Made by a program: the position numbers and the translations under genes. Below, piece after piece: positions 63,005 through 64,000 of a stretch of DNA of 64,000 nt. The stretch is from the NCBI GenBank assembly GCA_049597955.1, contig JBMYND010000001.1:124001-188000 (forward strand). Direction: 5' to 3'. The notes beneath the pieces were generated by a model, which saw only the letters and a program-made list of their open reading frames with translations, ran no database searches and was not told where the DNA came from. How positions within the stretch are numbered: the first letter of the stretch is position 1; each line of letters opens with the position of its first letter. Source of the stretch: JAYPAN01 sp049597955 (GTDB lineage: Bacteria; Pseudomonadota; Alphaproteobacteria; RS24).

Positions 63005-63261
63005 GCAGGCCTATCAGCAGACATATGGACGAGCCTACACGCAGCCTTGCGAAATCTTTGCAGGCCTATGCAAAGGCGCGGCACATGGAACGACGGCAAT
63101 CTTTGAAGAGCCTTGCCGGTATGATGCTCGCGGCAAAAAATGACATGCAGTTGGATGATGAGGTTTTTGCACGGCTCTTGTCAGCCATTATTGCCGGCTA
63201 TGTTGAAAATGAGATAGACAAAAGGATATTGCCGCAAATATATAATGCGCTCCCGGAATGA
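63001..63261 (+). CDS. hypothetical protein, 86 aa
   Basis: Not recognised. A mostly helical, charged protein without membrane segments or signal peptide: basic N-terminal half (residues 1-40), then a region (QLDDEVFARLLSAIIAGYV) that looks like an amphipathic helix, and an acidic end. ATG 63025 (MDEPTRSLAK) is a second possible start. A 12-bp direct repeat, AGCAGACATATG, occurs at 62992 and 63016, around both starts. It lies on the opposite strand to the flanking que genes. Confidence 0.5.
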   Translation: MSRPISRHMDEPTRSLAKSLQAYAKARHMERRQSLKSLAGMMLAAKNDMQLDDEVFARLLSAIIAGYVENEIDKRILPQIYNALPE

Positions 63262-63325
63262 GAATAAGATGGCAGAAAATAACAAGTCAGAAGACGAGAC
63301 AAATGACCCTCAATCTCAATCAATC

Positions 63326-63973
63326 TCAATCAATGCCGATAATTTTATGCGTTTGCAGGCTCAAGCGCCATTGCGGGTTTTGCAGGCAATAGGCGATTGC
63401 CGCTTGCACATTGTGGAAAGTCGTTTCCGCCTCGCCCGTATCCATGGGTTGCAGGAAGAAATGCTCAAAATCCATATCGGCAAAGCGGTCGGGCGACAGC
63501 GTGTCTTGCGGATAGATGAATTTCAGCTCATGGCCGCGCGTCTGTTGCAATTGCGTGTTCGGCTTGGGGCTGACGCAGACCCAGTCCACCGCTTGCGGCA
63601 CCGGCAAAGTGCCATTGGTTTCAACCGCCGTCTCAAAGCCCAAAGCGGCAACCGCCGCCAGCAGCGCGTCATCCAATTGCAGGCAGGGTTCGCCGCCGGT
63701 GAACACAATATAGGCATCGGCCCCGGCCGGCTGTTCCGGCCACAGCGCGGCAATGGCTTCGGCCAGTGCCTCAGCCGTATCAAACTTGCCGCCATTTTGG
63801 CCATCCGTGCCGACAAAATCTGTGTCACAAAATGTGCATTGGGCGGTGGCGCGGTCGCGCTCCAGCCCTGACCAGAGATTGCATCCGGCAAAGCGGCAAA
63901 ATACGGCAGGGCGTCCGGCCTGTGCGCCTTCGCCTTGCAGGGTCAAAAACATTTCTTTCACCGCATAGCTCAT
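63326..63973 (-). CDS. queE: 7-carboxy-7-deazaguanine synthase
   Basis: 215-residue radical SAM enzyme of the queuosine pathway. The N-terminus has MFLTLQGEGAQAGRPAVFCR. The cluster-binding cysteines are in CRFAGCNLWSG and CTFCDTDF, and FTGGEPCLQLD is the SAM-contacting motif. ATG 63973 follows GAGGGC. The stop lies in a short direct repeat (GATTGATTGA). Another minus-strand gene may lie beyond the right edge. Confidence 0.95.
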   Translation of the reverse strand: MSYAVKEMFLTLQGEGAQAGRPAVFCRFAGCNLWSGLERDRATAQCTFCDTDFVGTDGQNGGKFDTAEALAEAIAALWPEQPAGADAYIVFTGGEPCLQLDDALLAAVAALGFETAVETNGTLPVPQAVDWVCVSPKPNTQLQQTRGHELKFIYPQDTLSPDRFADMDFEHFFLQPMDTGEAETTFHNVQAAIAYCLQNPQWRLSLQTHKIIGID

Positions 63974-64000
63974 GCTTTGCCCTCGCAATAGGCGGCATAG

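Noticed and set aside
62472..63143. Plus-strand ORF of 223 codons antisense to queD and out of frame with the 86-codon gene
   Set aside because: The queD frame is clearly real; this frame has no family motifs and crosses the better candidate gene in another frame.

Overview
The window is a gene-dense stretch of an alphaproteobacterial chromosome of moderate GC content. The main evidence is gene order. Three blocks follow the usual alphaproteobacterial arrangement: lon-hup-tRNA-nuoA-N-birA-rnj-DUF1467-proS-lolC-lolD-dnaE; rpsB-tsf-pyrH-frr-uppS-cdsA-dxr-rseP-bamA-lpxD-lpxA-lpxI-lpxB; and gltA / gltX / comEC / lexA / trpCDGE-ppiD / tpiA-secG-pyrG-kdsA. Supporting traits are the short prolyl-tRNA synthetase without an editing insert, a LexA box of the GTTC-N7-GTTC type, RNase J, and LpxI in place of LpxH. 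I did not identify the genus. There are no rRNA genes, insertion sequences, prophage genes or CRISPR arrays.

Layout. 1-1175: 3' end of lon, hup with a terminator, tRNA-Val(UAC) and tRNA-Asp(GUC). 1176-6830: one very large autotransporter adhesin-like gene between tRNA-Asp and the nuo operon, the only clearly accessory gene. 6831-22017: the complete 14-gene NADH dehydrogenase operon (nuoA to nuoN), running into birA. 22010-31393: rnj, a small DUF1467 membrane protein, a minus-strand structured RNA candidate, proS, the lipoprotein-release transporter lolC/lolD, a 38-codon membrane-protein gene with its own promoter, and dnaE. 31394-45914: translation factors, then the envelope block (undecaprenyl-PP, CDP-DAG, DXP pathway, site-2 protease, BamA, Skp, lipid A synthesis). 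45911-57763 is mostly on the minus strand: gltA, gltX, lexA and a ppiD-trpE-trpG-trpD-trpC operon, with comEC on the plus strand. 57923-61786: tpiA, secG, pyrG and kdsA. 61979-63973: queuosine-precursor genes queF, queD and queE on the minus strand, with an unrecognised 86-codon gene between them on the plus strand.

How the genes work together. The window covers respiratory complex I, the start of the TCA cycle (citrate synthase), tryptophan synthesis, and a large share of envelope assembly: lipid A (lpxD/A/I/B), KDO (kdsA), undecaprenyl carrier (uppS), phospholipid precursor (cdsA), outer-membrane protein insertion (bamA, skp, ppiD) and lipoprotein release (lolC/D). The autotransporter would be a client of the BamA/Skp pathway.

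Points of most interest: (a) a minus-strand RNA of about 155 nt with a near-perfect intrinsic terminator between DUF1467 and proS, possibly 6S RNA; (b) the autotransporter, with a dockerin-like calcium loop and nested repeats; (c) a structured rpsB leader that starts just downstream of a good promoter; (d) a QueD-like protein with Asn where the catalytic Cys is expected; (e) three in-frame 18-bp repeats at the start of lpxB; (f) candidate leaderless starts at queD and pyrG; (g) the 38-codon gene; (h) an 8-codon leader ORF coupled to an unknown gene; (i) absence of fabZ, mce and moaC/moeA from places where relatives usually carry them. No convincing new multi-gene system was found; most of the window is conserved housekeeping DNA.
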